Shown here: positions 62,716 through 64,000 of the stretch, in pieces
How the letters are laid out: every line of letters begins with the position of its first letter
Position numbering within the stretch: position 1 is the first letter of the stretch
Assembly: GCA_024236235.1 (NCBI GenBank)
Contig: JACKKV010000005.1
Coordinates: 1 to 64,000 of the forward strand
DNA: 64,000 bases
Origin: Novosphingobium sp.
GTDB taxonomy: Bacteria; Pseudomonadota; Alphaproteobacteria; Sphingomonadales; Sphingomonadaceae
Direction of reading: 5' to 3'
Notes under the pieces: model-generated
Databases searched by the model: none
Told to the model about the DNA's origin: nothing
The model's input: the letters and a program-made list of their open reading frames with translations, nothing else
Position numbers and translations under genes: made by a program

Positions 62716-63363
62716 TTAACGGGGTAAAGCGACGCGCGCGATCGATTGCAGGGCAAAGCCCGTCACATGGTCGCGCCACAGCGCAATTCCTTCGGCGCTG
62801 GCAAAATCGATCCCCGAACTGCGCGACATTGACCAGCTTTGCGTGAAGCAGGCGGTGGCCAGGGCGAAGATCGACCAGTAAAACAGATATGGGTCAATGC
62901 CGTCGCGAAATTCGCCGGTTGCCGCGCCGCGTTCAAGGATCGGCGCGATGCGCCCGTCCACGAACTTGCGGACCGCTGGCAGATATTGCGAACGGCGCGT
63001 CACATGTTCGCCCTTGTGCAGATCCTGATCCACGGTGATCCCGACCAGATAGGGCCGTTCCTCGTAATTCTGCATGATCCGCCCGATCAACGCCCCGATC
63101 GCCGCGACCGGAGTCATGCGATCGTAATCGGGGTCATCCAGCATCGCGTGGACTTCCTCGGCGACGCGGTCGAGCACGACGCCGTAAAGTTCCTCCTTGG
63201 TCTTGAAATAATGATAGACCAGTTGCTTGGTCACGCCTGCGGACCTGGCGATCCGGTCCAGCCGGGCGCCGTCAAACCCATTCTCGGCGAAGGAATCGCG
63301 GGCCGCAGCCAGAATGCGATCCAGGGTCACGGCAGAGGAGTGGCGCGGCTTTTCGTCCGTCAT
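62716..63363 (-). CDS. TetR-family transcriptional regulator
   Basis: The product has 215 residues from the ATG at 63363 (MTDEKPRHSS). ILAAARDSFAENGFDGARLDRIARSAGVTKQLVYHYFKTKEELYG is a classic TetR helix-turn-helix. The C-terminal region has VLDRVAEEVHAMLDD and a ligand-domain pattern. Divergent from the MaoC gene, it shares an intergenic region with an 18-bp palindrome, and it leads the DUF1330-flavin oxidoreductase run. Confidence 0.94.
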   Translation of the reverse strand: MTDEKPRHSSAVTLDRILAAARDSFAENGFDGARLDRIARSAGVTKQLVYHYFKTKEELYGVVLDRVAEEVHAMLDDPDYDRMTPVAAIGALIGRIMQNYEERPYLVGITVDQDLHKGEHVTRRSQYLPAVRKFVDGRIAPILERGAATGEFRDGIDPYLFYWSIFALATACFTQSWSMSRSSGIDFASAEGIALWRDHVTGFALQSIARVALPR

Positions 63364-63439
63364 GCTGCATTGTTGCCAAGCTGACCGTGTTACGCAAGAG
63401 TGTTGCACGAAGCAGCAGGCCTGCCGCACATGACAGCTA

Positions 63440-63457
63440 CCCTGTCCGCGGACAGGG
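63440..63457. promoter_or_regulatory. 18-bp perfect palindrome between TetR and MaoC genes
   Basis: CCCTGTCCGCGGACAGGG is fully self-complementary. It lies 77 bases before the TetR ATG and 80 before the MaoC ATG. It is a likely operator of the divergent TetR. Two direct GGACCGATCC repeats (63494-63503, 63522-63531) lie nearer the MaoC start. Confidence 0.6.
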
Positions 63458-63536
63458 CTCCTGGCCTGGCGGGCCGGGCATCAGTCTCTGACCGGACCGA
63501 TCCGGGACAACCATCGAACAAGGACCGATCCTTAAC

Positions 63537-64000
63537 ATGACCAAGCCGCTCGATGTCGAAAGACTGCGCAACTATCGCATTCCCCAGGCACATGACGATT
63601 ACGACCAGCGCGACACAATCCTTTACGCGCTCGGTGTCGGCGCGGGGCTCAGCGAACAGATCGACGAGACGACCTTCCTTTATGAGCGCGATCTCCAGGT
63701 CCTGCCGACGATGGCGCTGGTGCTCGGTACACCCGGTTTCTGGCCGATGGACCCTGCGACCGGTCTGGACTGGATTTCCATCCTTCATGGCGAGCAACGG
63801 CTGAAGATCTTTGAACCGCTCGACAGCTTCGGGACCTTGCTCGGCGAATTGAAAGTGACAGATGTTGCCGACAAGGGTCCGGGCAATGCCGCGCTGGTGC
63901 GGGTCACCAAGGCGCTGCGCACGCCCGGCGGCACACTTGTCGCGGAAGCGAGCGAGGTCTGGTTGATCCGCGGCGCCGGTGGCTTTGGCGGTGAACGGGT
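63537..64000 (+). CDS. MaoC-type hydratase-2 (enoyl-CoA hydratase), N-terminal part
   Basis: The frame opens MTKPLDVERLRNYRI and runs to the window edge (154 codons seen). YALGVGAG (residues 30-37), LVLGTPGFWPMD and ILHGEQRLKIF are the N-terminal signature of hydratase-2/MFE-2 proteins (3-alpha,7-alpha,12-alpha-trihydroxy-cholestenoyl-CoA hydratase family). The catalytic C-terminal hot dog lies beyond the window. It hydrates trans-2-enoyl-CoA to (R)-3-hydroxyacyl-CoA. The divergent TetR probably regulates it. Confidence 0.85.
   Translation, partial: MTKPLDVERLRNYRIPQAHDDYDQRDTILYALGVGAGLSEQIDETTFLYERDLQVLPTMALVLGTPGFWPMDPATGLDWISILHGEQRLKIFEPLDSFGTLLGELKVTDVADKGPGNAALVRVTKALRTPGGTLVAEASEVWLIRGAGGFGGER

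Noticed and set aside
1..64000. tRNA, rRNA, insertion sequence, integrase or attachment site
   Set aside because: No such sequence was recognised in the gaps read by eye; a tRNA scan was not possible.

Overview
The window looks like chromosomal DNA of a carotenoid-forming, Entner-Doudoroff-type alphaproteobacterium, most likely a sphingomonad (Novosphingobium/Sphingobium-like). The evidence is the high GC content, zwf plus edd/eda, a crtI-crtZ-crtB-crtY set, two large TonB-dependent receptors, several TetR regulators and many catabolic oxidoreductases. No transposase, integrase, CRISPR array, tRNA or rRNA was recognised. The genus is an inference.

Layout. 0-12.7 kb is housekeeping: a small phage-terminase-like/zinc-ribbon protein, a DUF2892 protein, serS-surE-LysM/M23 peptidase-K+ channel in tight order, a DUF1761 protein, rimO, a YjbQ protein, zwf, a very divergent PEP carboxylase homologue and an L,D-transpeptidase. 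12.7-19.0 kb is a leftward oxidative block: TetR, [2Fe-2S] ferredoxin, cytochrome P450, a luciferase-like flavin oxidoreductase, a Baeyer-Villiger-type monooxygenase and a second TetR. It lies between zwf/PEPC and edd/eda, so it looks inserted into central carbon metabolism. 19.2-21.7 kb is edd-eda. 21.7-27.0 kb is carotenoid synthesis: crtI, crtZ, convergent crtY-crtB, a sterol-desaturase-family hydroxylase and a DUF2141 protein.

27.1-45 kb is accessory catabolism: an aromatic-type FAD monooxygenase with an acyl-CoA-dehydrogenase-fold partner; a PQQ glucose-type dehydrogenase, cupin and second luciferase-like oxidoreductase; an AceE-like 2-oxoacid dehydrogenase E1 with a divergent Lrp regulator; then an EthD-like protein, VOC/extradiol-type protein, 3-ketosteroid-dehydrogenase-like flavoprotein, two SDRs, an alpha/beta hydrolase and a Gfo/Idh/MocA oxidoreductase.

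45-64 kb continues this with TonB receptors, a thioesterase, a SnoaL protein, an acyl-CoA ligase with a Rieske oxygenase, a tight thiolase-FadB-type-acyl-CoA dehydrogenase operon, an Old Yellow Enzyme/dienoyl-CoA-reductase-type protein with DUF1330 and TetR, and a MaoC-type hydratase cut by the window end. Together these could take up a hydrophobic cyclic compound, oxygenate it, open the ring and feed CoA thioesters into beta-oxidation. The substrate cannot be read from sequence.

The most notable signals are regulatory and structural. Four near-identical 16-bp operators lie at matching positions in the P450 and luciferase-like promoters. A 16-bp sequence is shared by two catabolic promoters about 11 kb apart. 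Perfect palindromes overlap or adjoin the Rieske, Lrp/E1, TonB-receptor and TetR/MaoC start regions. There is a two-copy dispersed intergenic repeat, an apparent remnant of a lost E2 gene, and an Asp-for-Cys change in an Fe-S ligand set.
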